A stretch of DNA of 64,000 nucleotides from Phymatolithon calcareum (Eukaryota; Rhodophyta; Florideophyceae; Hapalidiales), in NCBI GenBank assembly GCA_977006965.1, contig OZ345371.1, positions 124,001 through 188,000 on the forward strand, written 5' to 3'. The notes under the pieces are model-generated. The model ran no database searches. It saw nothing but the letters and a program-made list of their open reading frames with translations, and was not told the origin of the DNA. This document shows, piece by piece, positions 1 to 9,041 of this stretch (positions are counted from its first letter, which is position 1; each line of letters opens with the position of its first letter). The position numbers and the translations under genes are program-made.

Positions 1-1009
1 TTTGCCAGCGGTATTTATTTAGTTATTGTTATGATACCCCTACAGTATTTATTGAGATCGTCGTGGTTGCGACAATTATTGCACTTATTTGGAAGCATTA
101 TTCACTAGATTTTGCCCCAAATAAACCAAATAATTTTCGGCTAAAATGTGCAAAACTCCGCAACTTTACGCACTTACGTGCCTACCGGAGCAATGTGACA
201 CGATGGTTATCGACAGCGTAAATACTCAAGCGCTACATGGCTATCTAAGAGTTTCTACCCCAGCTGAATATTGACGAGGTCGATTCGTTAAGCACACGCC
301 AAAACCGAAAAGTGGAGTCATTCTACGAGGAGTTCACTTCATTCGATACAGTTACCAAGGCTCTCCAAAATGATGACGTATCGATGGCGGACGCCCGGGT
401 GTTTTTCGATCCGGTGATAGAAGAGTTCCCACGACTTTCTGTCTGCTTGGGCTCGACGGTGGCAATCATCCATCACCCTGAATTCGAGTCCGGAATTGTG
501 AAAATTGTGGAGAAATGCGTTTCTGCGATGTCAGCGGCTGGGTTATCTGCTACCGAGAAATTGAAGAAGGTTGTTTGTGCTGTGAGTTTGACTGTTGATG
601 ACAGTTCACTATCGCTAGCCGAGCGTGTATTGAAGCGTCGCAAAAGCGTTATTTCCTCTGATTCTGAGTACATGGACTTGAGATTCATTGTACCAACGTC
701 GAACATGTGCGAGAGGCTTTTCTCGATCTCTGGTTACGCGTTGGATGACAGGAGAAGAAGCGTTATTCCTGCAAAATTCGAGAAGCAGATGTTCCTTCAT
801 GCTAACTCGGGTGCGTGGGGAATCGAAGACGTCAATGCTATCGTGACAGAAAGTGGCTAGAGGGATCCAATAATTGGGAATAAGCAATTATTTATTCCTC
901 ACTGAACTTGATTACAATAATTTATTGCTTCTGTGTTCAACAATAAATTATTTATTCTCGACACTGCGCCGGAAAAGAATAAAAATAAATAAATAATTCC
1001 AATGCCTTG
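1..1009 (+). mobile_element. 3' portion of a hAT-type DNA transposon
   Basis: The block carries the C-terminal part of a hAT transposase and ends at 999-1009 with CCAATGCCTTG, the inverted complement of the CAAAGCATTGG terminus of a related element starting at 1471. Much of 860-1003 and the stretch near 43-92 recur in inverted orientation at 5204-5367 and 1471-1553. This copy is therefore a longer relative of the deleted element at 1471-5445. The other end lies outside the window, so its target duplication cannot be checked. Confidence 0.65.
249..860 (+). pseudogene. hAT transposase C-terminal fragment (dimerisation region)
   Basis: An open frame of about 200 residues lies between an in-frame TAA at 246-248 and the stop at 858-860, with no convincing ATG at its start. 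Near its end it carries the typical hAT C-terminal pattern PTSNMCERLFS, a basic RR segment about ten residues on, then FEKQMFLHANSGAWGI. This region mediates transposase dimerisation in hAT elements. The catalytic N-terminal part is absent or outside the window. The upstream stop suggests decay. Confidence in the family is good; activity is unlikely. Confidence 0.7.
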
Positions 1010-1040
1010 CCTCGAAGGAGAAAAAGAGCGGAAGAAGAGG

Positions 1041-1383
1041 AAAGTTAGATTTTTATTTAATAGTTACCAATGCATCTGCTGACGCTTGGGGCTACTTTAC
1101 TACTGCCAATAGATCTTGGCTGGATTCTGTCTAAAGAAGAGGTTCTTTTTTTGTTGGTGTAATACGATTCAGTTGAGTACAAAAACCCACCTCTGGTCTC
1201 CTTCGGGACCTCGAAGGGGTAAGCTACTCCCATTTCCTATGGCACGCTGTGATTTCAGGTTGCGAGCAGTTCTTACTAGTCCACAGCCTGAAACATGGTT
1301 AAGAGCTCGTCAAGTGATCGCTTAGTCCAGGCCCTGTTCTCTTTGGAGAATGTGTCCTTTGCGAGGCCATTTAGCACGAAAAA
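1041..1383 (-). mobile_element. LINE-like retroposon tail, family F2 (ends ...LLTMFQAVD)
   Basis: Read on the minus strand, this begins with a coding-like stretch containing NGLAKDTFSKENRAWTKR and LLTMFQAVD followed by a stop. About 300 bp of conserved 3' sequence follows, ending near 1041 in a motif like GTTACTATTAAATAAAAATC. The same peptide and 3' sequence occur on the plus strand at 6935-7046 and 7516-7780, and the 3' part alone at 43478-43654. 'F2' is my own label. Family identity is inferred from shape and recurrence, not from a recognised domain. Confidence 0.5.
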
Positions 1384-1386
1384 AGA

Positions 1387-1470
1387 GTGGAAGAAGAAAA
1401 GGCGCTAGATGAGCTCTTACTGTTTAGCAAGACACTCATAGAACGCATGGAGAACGAAGAAGGTCTGTAT
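1387..1470 (+). mobile_element. LINE-like retroposon family F1, copy 1, 5' piece
   Basis: Coding-like sequence with the recurring peptide KALDELLLFSKTLIERM. It breaks off at 1470, where the hAT derivative begins, and resumes after the 8-bp target duplication at 5446-5453. The join is confirmed by the uninterrupted relative at 7047-7515 (minus), which reads straight through the same point. The copy is broken again near 5500 and resumes at about 5803. Confidence 0.6.
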
Positions 1471-1642
1471 CAAAGCATTGGAATTATTTATTTATTTTTA
1501 TTCTTTTCTCGAAAAGTGTCGAGAATAAATAATTTATTGTTGAACGCAGAAGCAATAAATTATGAGGAAATTCACTACATGGCCACCAAAAGTTGGCAAA
1601 ATTCACTACATGGCCATCACGAGCCATATCTACTACTCACCC

Positions 1643-4233
1643 CTAGTGTCTAGTTTACTGAAATTTTTCCTCAATTGAGGGGCACTTTTCCCTCAATTGA
1701 GGTAACGAAAATCATTTAATTTTTGCGCATGAAAGCTACTCACTATCGGGCACATCAAAAGCTTCAATCTCATGGATGTCTTACACATGCTTCGCGAAGA
1801 AATTCCTGCCAGTAGACGTGCCGCAAATGAATATTGCGGCACCATCTAGTCTGTTACACGATGAGCACACCAGCGTTGTCTTCTTGACTTTGCAGACCCT
1901 GCAGTTCTTTTGCGAAGCAAAATTAGTCATCATGCCAGCCGCAGTCTTCCTTTTCTTTCTCGTGGGGGTTAAGTGGGTTTCAACACCGCTCCTGGAGACA
2001 AAAGTTCGTTCAGGAGTGGTTGAGCGGCGACGAGTATTACGCGAATCGAACGAGTTATCGATGAGTTGCTCGGCCAGCACTTCATAATACCTTCGTTGCG
2101 TCATGTGATCCTGATACTCTGCATGCGCACCGGCGAATAAAAGCCAGCTGTCAGGCACACAAATCGCCAAAAGAGATGTGTTAACGCGGACCGACCAGTC
2201 CGGGGTGTTGACTTTCTTCTCAAGATCCAAACTCTCTTGGCGGCACCGATTGTGCTTGTCGATATGCGCACACGCAGAGTAGTACGTCTTGCATACCTCG
2301 GGCTGGGGCACGGACAGCTCAACACGAAACGGTCCTTCTTCAAGCTGACGCCAACGCACGCGAGAGTGCGGTTTGCCTTCCAGTGTCGTAGAGGTAGTCG
2401 AAATAAAATAGCGGCGATCCCGGTCAACCCAAAGAGCCGCCATCATTAACGGCTCACCGTTCAAGGATTTTCGAACGAGAGAAACACATTGACCTCTTTC
2501 TGAAATCTCAATTCTTCATAGGTAGTCCATAGGATACTTCTTAGTCGCCGTTTTGATGACTCCAACGAATTTTAGGCCCAAACGAAGAACCATCTCTGCA
2601 GATTCAACACTCACAAAGTAAGAATCCGCGCAGACAATGCGCCTTGTGCCAGAGTATGCGGCAACAAGACGGCGTAAAACTGCTGTACCATGGGCCATTT
2701 CGCCTTCGAAATCCTTTTTCTTCTCGTCTTCTGCGGTTGTAACGAGCTCGAGATGCAGCATTATCCCACTTCTTCCACATGCAGAGTTCTGTATCTCGCA
2801 ACCGTTCTCCGGCTTACGGTTAATCGCAATGTACTGAGGTAGTCCGACATCAAGCCAATGACCTCCGTTGCCATACCAGCGAGATATGGACTTATCAACG
2901 CAAATGAGGTCCGACGGCGATACATTGCGCTTTCGGTGCTCGTTTATGGCATCGACAAAATCTTGAACGAGCGCCCAGCGGTACTGCGCAGAAGACATGC
3001 TGCCTCTTTCACTAGGTTGTATGCTGAATGTAACGCACCGAAGGTATGCGGTGAACCTGTCTCTTGACATCCCAGTGTTTGAAAAACAAGGAGCCGGAAT
3101 GTATTTGTTCTGCCTGGCAGTCTGCCATAGATCTGTCTTAGCGCCGAACTCAAATCTTGTCATGAGGAAGAGGATTCTGAAAAACTTAATCAGCTCTGTG
3201 ACGGTAGTCTCTTTTCGCGCAATTCGTTTCAGCATCGCGGACGTCCATGCTGCTATTTTTCGAAGGTGACCTTGCGGAAACATGGTCATAAAGCAATCAT
3301 AGGGCGTGTGATGCCCAATACCACCATTTTCCGATATAAAATCTCCATGTGGAGTGCGAACTGTCCAGAACTGACGTGGAATTCGTCCCCCAATCGGGCA
3401 TAGAACTTGTCGCTCGTACCATGGCACCCCATGAGCAATAACGTTGGGTTCGCGGTCGGGTATGATGACATCTACTTCCTCTTGCGACACCTGGTCCCAA
3501 GAGCCTTGCATGGCGTAGGCGAGAGTGCCTGGTATAGGGCGTCCATAGCTTCTGAGGGTTGTGTCGAAAATTGTGTGCCGTTTTGGAGAGCATGTGGTTG
3601 CGACTGGGGACAATAAACTGGCATTTGGCGAAGAAGACGGACGACCACGAGTACTGTAAGCCGGATTTTGTGGTGCAGAGTTCTGCGTGCTGGGACTTGA
3701 TACAAGCATTTGAGAGGACGGAGAACCTTCGTCAACCTTTCCTGCCTTGATGTTAACAATCTTGAGTGTCTTAATCTTAGTTTTCTCAGTCGGTTTCTGA
3801 ACTAGGACCCATTTCACGCGAAGCGATGTGCTTGCGCGACCATTGATTTCATTCAATAGTACCTCCAGAACTGTGCCGTTCACCTTTTTTGACTTGGAAA
3901 AGGCTCCATAGAGCCTGCAACACTCTGCGAGACTGGTCACTGATGTTGCCTTAGTGTGTACGGACGCGCCGACCACTCGGCGCGGGTCTTTTTCTCGTGA
4001 CATGGCAGGTCCGCTTTTTCTAACTGAAAATTGTAATTTCGTTCCTACCGCCGAACGACGCCCATTTAAGGCCGTAGTTTGGGTACTCCTCAGGCAGAAC
4101 ACAAGCCCGCCTTCCCAAAGTTGGCGCGAACTTTCTGTTTCGCATTCTTTCTACATAATTTTTTGAGCTTTCAAAAAGCCCCTCAATTGAGGGATTTATC
4201 CTCAATTGAGGTGGTTAGTAAACTAGACACTAG
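1643..4233 (-). mobile_element. PiggyBac-like DNA transposon
   Basis: Perfect 17-bp terminal inverted repeats (CTAGTGTCTAGTTTACT) lie at 1643-1659 and 4217-4233. Inside each end are two copies of the 12-bp palindrome CCTCAATTGAGG: about 1669-1680 and 1691-1702 on the left, 4181-4192 and 4200-4211 on the right. These look like transposase-binding sites. The element encodes one transposase on the minus strand. The canonical TTAA target is not seen at either edge. The outermost CTAG is palindromic and could be a 4-bp target duplication counted within the repeat. Confidence 0.85.
1781..4003 (-). pseudogene. PiggyBac-type transposase (DDE_Tnp_1_7 family), one nonsense codon
   Basis: Cut-and-paste transposase read from the ATG at 4003 (MSREKDPRR). 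After a variable N-terminal region of about 170 residues comes the DDE core: WYERQVLCP, FFRILFLMTRFEFG, the aspartates of ICVDKSISRWYG and CADSYF, and downstream ALWVDRDRRYF. The C-terminal cysteine-rich domain follows (CRVC, CSSC, then FICGTSTGRNFFAKHV). A single in-frame TGA at 2516-2518 separates residues ...YPMDYL from IEISERGQ. The frame is the same on both sides and family similarity continues across it, so the protein (about 740 codons) is otherwise intact. Readthrough or a sequencing error cannot be excluded, but a recent nonsense mutation is simplest. Confidence 0.85.
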
Positions 4234-4324
4234 CCAAGCGTACTTTCATAACTTACTCTAGCCAAAACTACTACTCATCCGTTTGTCAAAGCAATCTATG
4301 GGACAGTAAAATTTATTGCGCGCG

Positions 4325-4910
4325 CTACTCTCTACATTTTAGATCCTCATCGCAAGCAGCATCTCCGTCATCACAACCGGCAAGCTCGACAATCATGGAC
4401 TGAGCCGCTTTGTCGATTTGTTTTCGTTTCGCCTCGACGACGTTGTCGATGCTGGGTCTCTCGCATGTCTGCGAAAAGTGACCAGTGTTTCTCCACGAGG
4501 AGCAGTGACGGGCCCTCATTTCGGACGGAAAGTAGGGCCTCTTGCGCTTGCGGTCCGGCTTAGCCACAAGGTCAAACGGCACCAAATCATCCTGTACGAG
4601 CTGGTCGCCAGCGATTGCATCACGCGTGATGCTGCCCGCATGCTGCTTTGCCCACGTTCTCAACGTCCATACGTCCCCGAACCAGTGATCGTTCCACGTG
4701 CCGAACGACACCCGATGCTGAATCAAGCGTCTAGAAGCGTACAAAACTGCAGCGACGACGTGGCTACATGGCCGTTGGTGCTCTTCAAAGTGGCGGCAGG
4801 AACATGTAGCATGGTAATCGCTGCTAACTGTCACATTGAATGGTGTCTCTTCACTACGAACAAAACAGCTGAGCGTGGTTACGTTAACGCGGAAGGTGCA
4901 ACTGACTACA
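4325..4910 (-). pseudogene. MULE transposase C-terminal fragment with SWIM zinc finger
   Basis: The minus-strand frame contains TLSCFVRSEETPFNVTV followed by TCSCRHFEEHQRPCSH, a SWIM finger (CxC...CxH) as found C-terminal to the catalytic core in Mutator-like transposases. A degenerate knuckle-like segment (GHFSQTCERP) and an acidic tail follow. There is no ATG at the start and the DDE core is missing. A diverged copy of the same region lies at 49205-49780, which supports a repeated transposase rather than a host gene. Confidence 0.75.
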
Positions 4911-5445
4911 GATGAGTGCCAGGCGCTTTTTTTTGCGCTTCGCCACGAGCTGGGCCTTGCTCATCGACGTGCTATGGGAGATTACGATGTTGACAACGTC
5001 GTCAAAGCTTGATCCAGCGTAGTCGCCCACCTGTAGAACGAGCTTCTTCTTTTCCAATGATTTCGGAATGGTTAGTGCTCGAGTGTTGTGTCTTGTGCGC
5101 TGCAGATGAACACGACAACGTGCTTACAGTAGTACATTTGGTGAGAGATGGCCATGTAGTGAATTTTGCCAATTTTTGGTGGCCATGTAGTGAATTTCCT
5201 CAATAAATTATTGTATTCAAGTTCAGTGAGGTATAAATAACTGGTTATTCCCCGAATTATTGGATCCTTCTTGCTACTTTCTGTCGCGATAGAATAACCG
5301 GATCGAAAAAATGAGGAGTCCGATACAATAATTGTCGCAACCACGACGATCTCAATAAATACAATAAATATGCGAGACTCAGGAATAAATTATTGGAACA
5401 ATAATTTAAATAATTACAATAGCAATTATTTTTTCCAATGCTTTG

Positions 5446-5500
5446 GTCTGTATTGATTTGCAAAAGGTAAGGAAAAAAGCGGTCGAGCCTAAGCACCTAT
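5446..5500 (+). mobile_element. Retroposon F1, copy 1, middle piece
   Basis: This short stretch continues the sequence broken at 1470 and matches the complement of about 7210-7270 in the F1 copy at 7047-7515. It is broken again near 5500. Confidence 0.55.
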
Positions 5501-5803
5501 GTAGCTCGCCAAGCAAACATCCCGTTCGCTATTCTCGCATAACGACATTGCGAGTTAAGAGCTTTCTTTGCCACACGATACCCGTAACGTCTTGGTATCG
5601 TCTACGCACTGTTTGTCAAACGTTCAAGATTATTAACGTTAGCAAGACAGTGTCTGTTAGGTGATCAGCTTGATTATTATCAGCTGACACTCCGAGTGTG
5701 AGACCATGCGTGTCATCACAGTTAGCTTCACTTATCTAGGGGTGTATAAGTAGCTCAAACACACACCTTCAGTAAATGAAGGCACCGATTTCTGCACAAC
5801 CAA
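5500..5803 (+). mobile_element. Inserted segment, possible solo LTR
   Basis: About 300 bp separate two pieces of F1 copy 1 that are contiguous in the relative at 7047-7515, so this is an insertion. Near its right end a TATA-like GTGTATAAG is followed by CCTTCAGTAAATGAAGG, a small stem resembling the TATATAAG plus CCTTC...GAAGG arrangement in the LTR-like blocks at 20.7 and 42.4 kb. GCACC occurs at both edges (about 5495 and 5781) but a clean target duplication could not be fixed. Confidence 0.35.
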
Positions 5804-5975
5804 CAATCCCGTAGAGGACTGAGATAGGATTACTTTGAATCCTAAGTTTTCCCGTCCGCCATTCTGGTGGGCGTTTCGTGAGTTGCACAAAGGTAGGTAG
5901 CATCAGAGGAAGCCTTGCCCATATCTTCGGAAGTCTGTGGGGCTTTTTTAAAAATAAATTTGGATTATAAAAAAA
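5803..5975 (+). mobile_element. Retroposon F1, copy 1, 3' end
   Basis: The 3' non-coding tail of family F1 reads GAGGAAGCCTTGCCC, then TGTGGGGCTTTTTTAAA and AATAAA. It is nearly the reverse complement of 7060-7215, the tail of another F1 copy in the opposite orientation. Confidence 0.6.
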
Positions 5976-6934
5976 CGCAAGAATTGAATTACGTTTCGAC
6001 AAGGGCACACGGGTATCGTTGAGCCGGAACGGAGGAAAAGATTTTGGAGACGGGCAATTTCGACATCTTCCTCCACTGTTTCCCTTGGCTTTGTCTTCAA
6101 CCCAAGTCCGAACACAAGAAGCAAAAGGAAAGATTGGGGTTCGCAGTGAGCAACTTCGCCGCACTGACTTTTACGGAGAGCTGACCGTATGCCTAGGAAA
6201 GGGTGAGAGTGGAAAGATTCAAGCTTTGCGTTGTCGAAGGGACGAACAGGCAAATTTGAGGGGGGTCGCGATCCGAGCAGTCGGTCCGGAAACCGGAAAC
6301 CTCCATCTTCCGTTACTGAAAGGAAGTAAAACTACTCTACATGTGCTACTAGCGGAAGAGAAAATGTCGTTCCTGGACGTCTGCGAACCAAAATCCTGAT
6401 GGCCCGATGATGACTTGGATAAGGGTGCTCAACTCGAAGCGAAAGACAATCAAGCAGTGATATTGAAAGCCAATTTTTTTAAACCCATCACTTTGCGCGC
6501 GTGCAGTGTCGAAGGTACGGCCGGACTCTGGTACACGTACAGTGGCTCCTGTGTTGCGGGAATGTGATCACATGAAACAGCAGGAACGGAAAAATGGAAC
6601 TGGGAACGGCGCTTCCTCGCAGGAAAGACATGAACATCTTGGGCCGAGGTCCCGTCCGGAAGGGAAATATTGCATGCCCCATTGTCAGTTGCCTTCAAGA
6701 TCTGTATGACCTCTACGGCAAGAACCATGATCCCCTCGCCGGGTTTTCCACAAGGGGTGTACAGGATGCTGCGAAGGCACTTGAGGCGACTAAGGTTTCT
6801 CTGGTGCTCTTCGCATATCGACGTGGACAGGCGGTGGACTCTTGAATGTCACTGGGCCATATGAGCTACATGGTGCAGCAAGGGTCGCAATATATATATA
6901 GTGTGTCCTGAAAGCTCTCTTTCGTCACTTCTTA
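5976..6934. other. Unassigned block with coding-like fragments
   Basis: There is no recognisable domain. The plus strand has open stretches at 6019-6399 (126 codons, starting MSRNGG) and 6594-6845 (containing LYDLYGKNHDPLAGFST). They lie just upstream of, and in the same orientation as, the F2 peptide at 6940-7040, so they may be decayed upstream coding sequence of that family. Confidence 0.25.
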
Positions 6935-7780
6935 GACGTGATAAATGGCCTCGCAAAGGACAGACTCTCCAAAGAGGACAGCGCCTGGACTAAGCGAGCA
7001 CTCCACGAGCTCTTAACCATGTTTCAGGCTGTGGACAAGTAAGGACTTTTTTATTCAATTTTTAAAAAAGCCCCACAGACTTCCGAAGATATGGGCAAGG
7101 CTTCCTCTGATGCTACCTACCATTATGCAGCTCACGAAACGCCCACTAGAATCGCGGACGGGAAAACTTAGGATTCAAAGTAATCCTATCTCAGTCCTCT
7201 ACAGGATTGCTGGTGCTTGGACTCGACCGTTTTTTGCCTTGCCTTATACGAATCAATACAGGTCTTCTTCGTTCTCCATGCGTTCTATGAGTGTCTTTCT
7301 AAATAGTAAGAGCTCATCTAGCGCCTTTTCTGCTTCTAGTCGTTTTTCTCCTTCTAGGTCGTACCTTGCTAGCGTGCTTTCAAGGGCCTCCATATGCTAT
7401 CTGGCTCTTGTGCCGAATTCTTCGGCCATGCTGTTTGTTGACACCTGTGGGAATCTTCCGCAGGCACACTGCAGTGCGAGTTGTCTATGCTTTAAATAAG
7501 ATTGTCTCGGACTCTCAAGTAAGGACTGCTCGCAACCTGAAGTCACAGCGTGCCACAGGACGGGGGAGTAATTTCCCCCCCCCCCCCCCGAGGTTCCGAA
7601 GGAGACCAGAGGTGGGTTTTTGTACTCCACTGAATCGTGTTACATCAACAAGAAAAGAAACTCTTCTTTAGACAGAATCCAGCCAAAACCTCTTGACACT
7701 AGGAAAGTTGCCCCAAGCGTCAGCAGATGCGTTGGTAACTTTTAAATAAAAATCTAACTTTCTTCTTCTTCGTTGTCACT
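6935..7780 (+). mobile_element. Retroposon family F2, interrupted copy
   Basis: The coding-like stretch at about 6940-7042 reads INGLAKDRLSKEDSAWTKR and ELLTMFQAVDK, then stop. The 3' sequence is interrupted at 7046 by an F1 copy and resumes at 7516 after an 11-bp duplication. It ends near 7770 with GTAACTTTTAAATAAAAATC. A C-run of about 16 lies near 7573-7589. The paralogue at 1041-1383 is continuous across the interruption point, confirming the insertion. Confidence 0.6.
7047..7515 (-). mobile_element. Retroposon F1, copy 2, with 11-bp target duplication
   Basis: The copy is flanked by CAAGTAAGGAC at 7036-7046 and 7516-7526. Read on the minus strand it contains YDLEGEKRLEAEKALDELLL and continues with FRKTLIERMENEEDLY and a stop. 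Then come about 160 bp of tail with TGTGGGGCTTTTTTAAA and a terminal AATAAAAAA. A variable-length target duplication, an A-rich 3' end and 5' truncation are the marks of target-primed reverse transcription, so F1 is a LINE-like or LINE-mobilised family. Confidence 0.75.
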
Positions 7781-7942
7781 TGTTAGACCGAGAGGCATTC
7801 AGATAGCTCGTAACAATACAGCGGAGAAAACTTGTTTTAATAAGAAGCATCGTAATGGTGCAAACCTCAGCTTGGGGGAGTACAGAATACGACGAAATAC
7901 ATTAAGCCTTCAAGAATTGCTTTTCGTGACATTACCGACGGC

Positions 7943-8497
7943 TTACCCACGCGACATGTGAGGGAGAATCTGGGATACGATGCAACCAATAGATGCAGCA
8001 ATGTTGACAGTGATAGCGTTTTCACGCGCGTCAGGTTGTTCGAGGTCGTCAAACTGGCTTTCCAATAATTTTTTGGACATGAAGTGTCCCTGCCGTTGAG
8101 CAATTCGTTTCAGAATAAGATCGAAAGACCCTGATAGATGAACAAACAGAATTGGCCGTTTTGTCGCCGTCACCAAGAAATCTCGATACTCTTTCTTCAG
8201 CGCAGAACATCCCATAATGACTGCTCCGCTCGGTTTTGACATTGCTGCGGCAACAGCATGCAACCAGGGCCAACGGTCTTCGTCAGTCAAAGGGTGTCCT
8301 TTTGACATTTTGTCGACGTTCAGTTTTGTATGGAAATCGTCTGCATCCAAATAGACTACAGAAAGCTTGTCTCTGCGAAGCTCTGTTTCCAATGCCGAGC
8401 CCACTGTAGACTTGCCACACCCACTGACTCCCATCAGGACACAAAGAGGGGGCCGGTCTCTCTCGATCTCGTCCTTGTGGCACGCATGACAGTTCAT
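7943..8497 (-). CDS. Gluconokinase
   Basis: Phosphorylates D-gluconate with ATP to 6-phosphogluconate, feeding the pentose phosphate pathway. The 184-residue product has a P-loop GVSGCGKST at residues 23-31 and the family signature DADDFHTKLN...KMSKGHPLTDEDRWPWL at about 51-79. A C-terminal SQFDDLEQP segment is also typical. Length matches the usual size of about 170-190. The ATG at 8497 is the first Met; an extra N-terminal stretch (MNCHACHKDEIERDR) precedes the P-loop. The gene is one uninterrupted exon. It is divergent from the SfsA-family gene at 9042, with about 545 bp between. No targeting signal is obvious, so it is probably cytosolic. Confidence 0.9.
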   Translation of the reverse strand: MNCHACHKDEIERDRPPLCVLMGVSGCGKSTVGSALETELRRDKLSVVYLDADDFHTKLNVDKMSKGHPLTDEDRWPWLHAVAAAMSKPSGAVIMGCSALKKEYRDFLVTATKRPILFVHLSGSFDLILKRIAQRQGHFMSKKLLESQFDDLEQPDARENAITVNIAASIGCIVSQILPHMSRG

Positions 8498-9041
8498 CGA
8501 TACTTTGGCGAAGTCAAATCCTTTTTCGGAAAAACGGCAGTGAAGTTTTGTATTTTCAGTTCGGTGGGCTGGACGTATTTACACCGTTGGTGAGCTCGAG
8601 CTTTCTGCAGTGCTGTTTTCAGATTGAAGGCTTCGGTTTGACGCTCGAAACCTTATCTATATCTTCAAAGAACAATGTCGGATTAGCATTTGTTGACAGA
8701 AGAAGGTATCCAGAGGGAAGAGGGCTGATCTTGCGTTTCCCAGAGAGCAATGGGAAGGAAATGCGGAGGTGGCATCATTCCTCTAACAATTCAGGCGTGT
8801 CTGCGATGGGGTTGCTGAGTGGACTGTGCCAAGTGTAGAGCATACATTGGCTTTCACAGAACCCTGCACAAAATATTGTGCACAAAAAAATAATACTTCA
8901 GTATTCAGGCTGTACTGTGCAATGGTACACGTGCAACAGAATGTCAGGTATGATTTGGATGCTCTCCCTGTTTGTGTGCCATTGCCTGTGCGCAATAACG
9001 ATCGCCTGGGCTGTTGATGCCCACTACACTCTTCTTTCGTC
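8498..9041. promoter_or_regulatory. Divergent intergenic region, gluconokinase/SfsA
   Basis: This 545-bp region must hold the promoters of both divergent genes. I see no strong TATA box. Its last 35 bp before the SfsA ATG (CCACTACACTCTT... to TGACGTCATG) are duplicated, inverted, upstream of the truncated SfsA copy at 17.8 kb. The palindrome TGACGTCA (about 9043-9050) spans the start codon and is also present in the duplicate. Confidence 0.3.

Larger units (their letters stand above)
1563..5202 (-). mobile_element. Mutator-like (MULE) derivative nested in the hAT element
   Basis: Inverted termini of about 57 bp (1563-1619 and 5147-5202) begin TGAGGAAATTCACTACATGG and contain an internal repeat of TTCACTACATGGCCA. 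They are flanked by an 8-9 bp direct repeat, (A)ATAAATTA, at 1554-1562 and 5202-5210. The sequence at 901-960 represents the unoccupied site: it reads across the junction without interruption. The element encodes a SWIM-finger fragment but no catalytic core, so it is a deletion derivative. A piggyBac-like element has inserted at 1643-4233. Confidence 0.85.
1471..5445 (-). mobile_element. hAT derivative carrying nested elements
   Basis: The termini are CAAAGCATTGGAA at 1471 and its complement ending at 5445. They are flanked by a perfect 8-bp duplication, GTCTGTAT, at 1463-1470 and 5446-5453, the target length expected of hAT elements. The element's own sequence is only about 1471-1562 and 5203-5445 and carries no transposase, so this is a non-autonomous derivative of the type seen at 1-1009, lying in the opposite orientation. 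Everything between is a younger Mutator-like insertion. Confidence 0.85.

Noticed and set aside
5793-7215. A transposon with about 150-bp terminal inverted repeats
   Set aside because: The arms are the 3' tails of two F1 retroposon copies in opposite orientation. The right one has its own 11-bp target duplication, and the left one continues into the copy broken at 1470.
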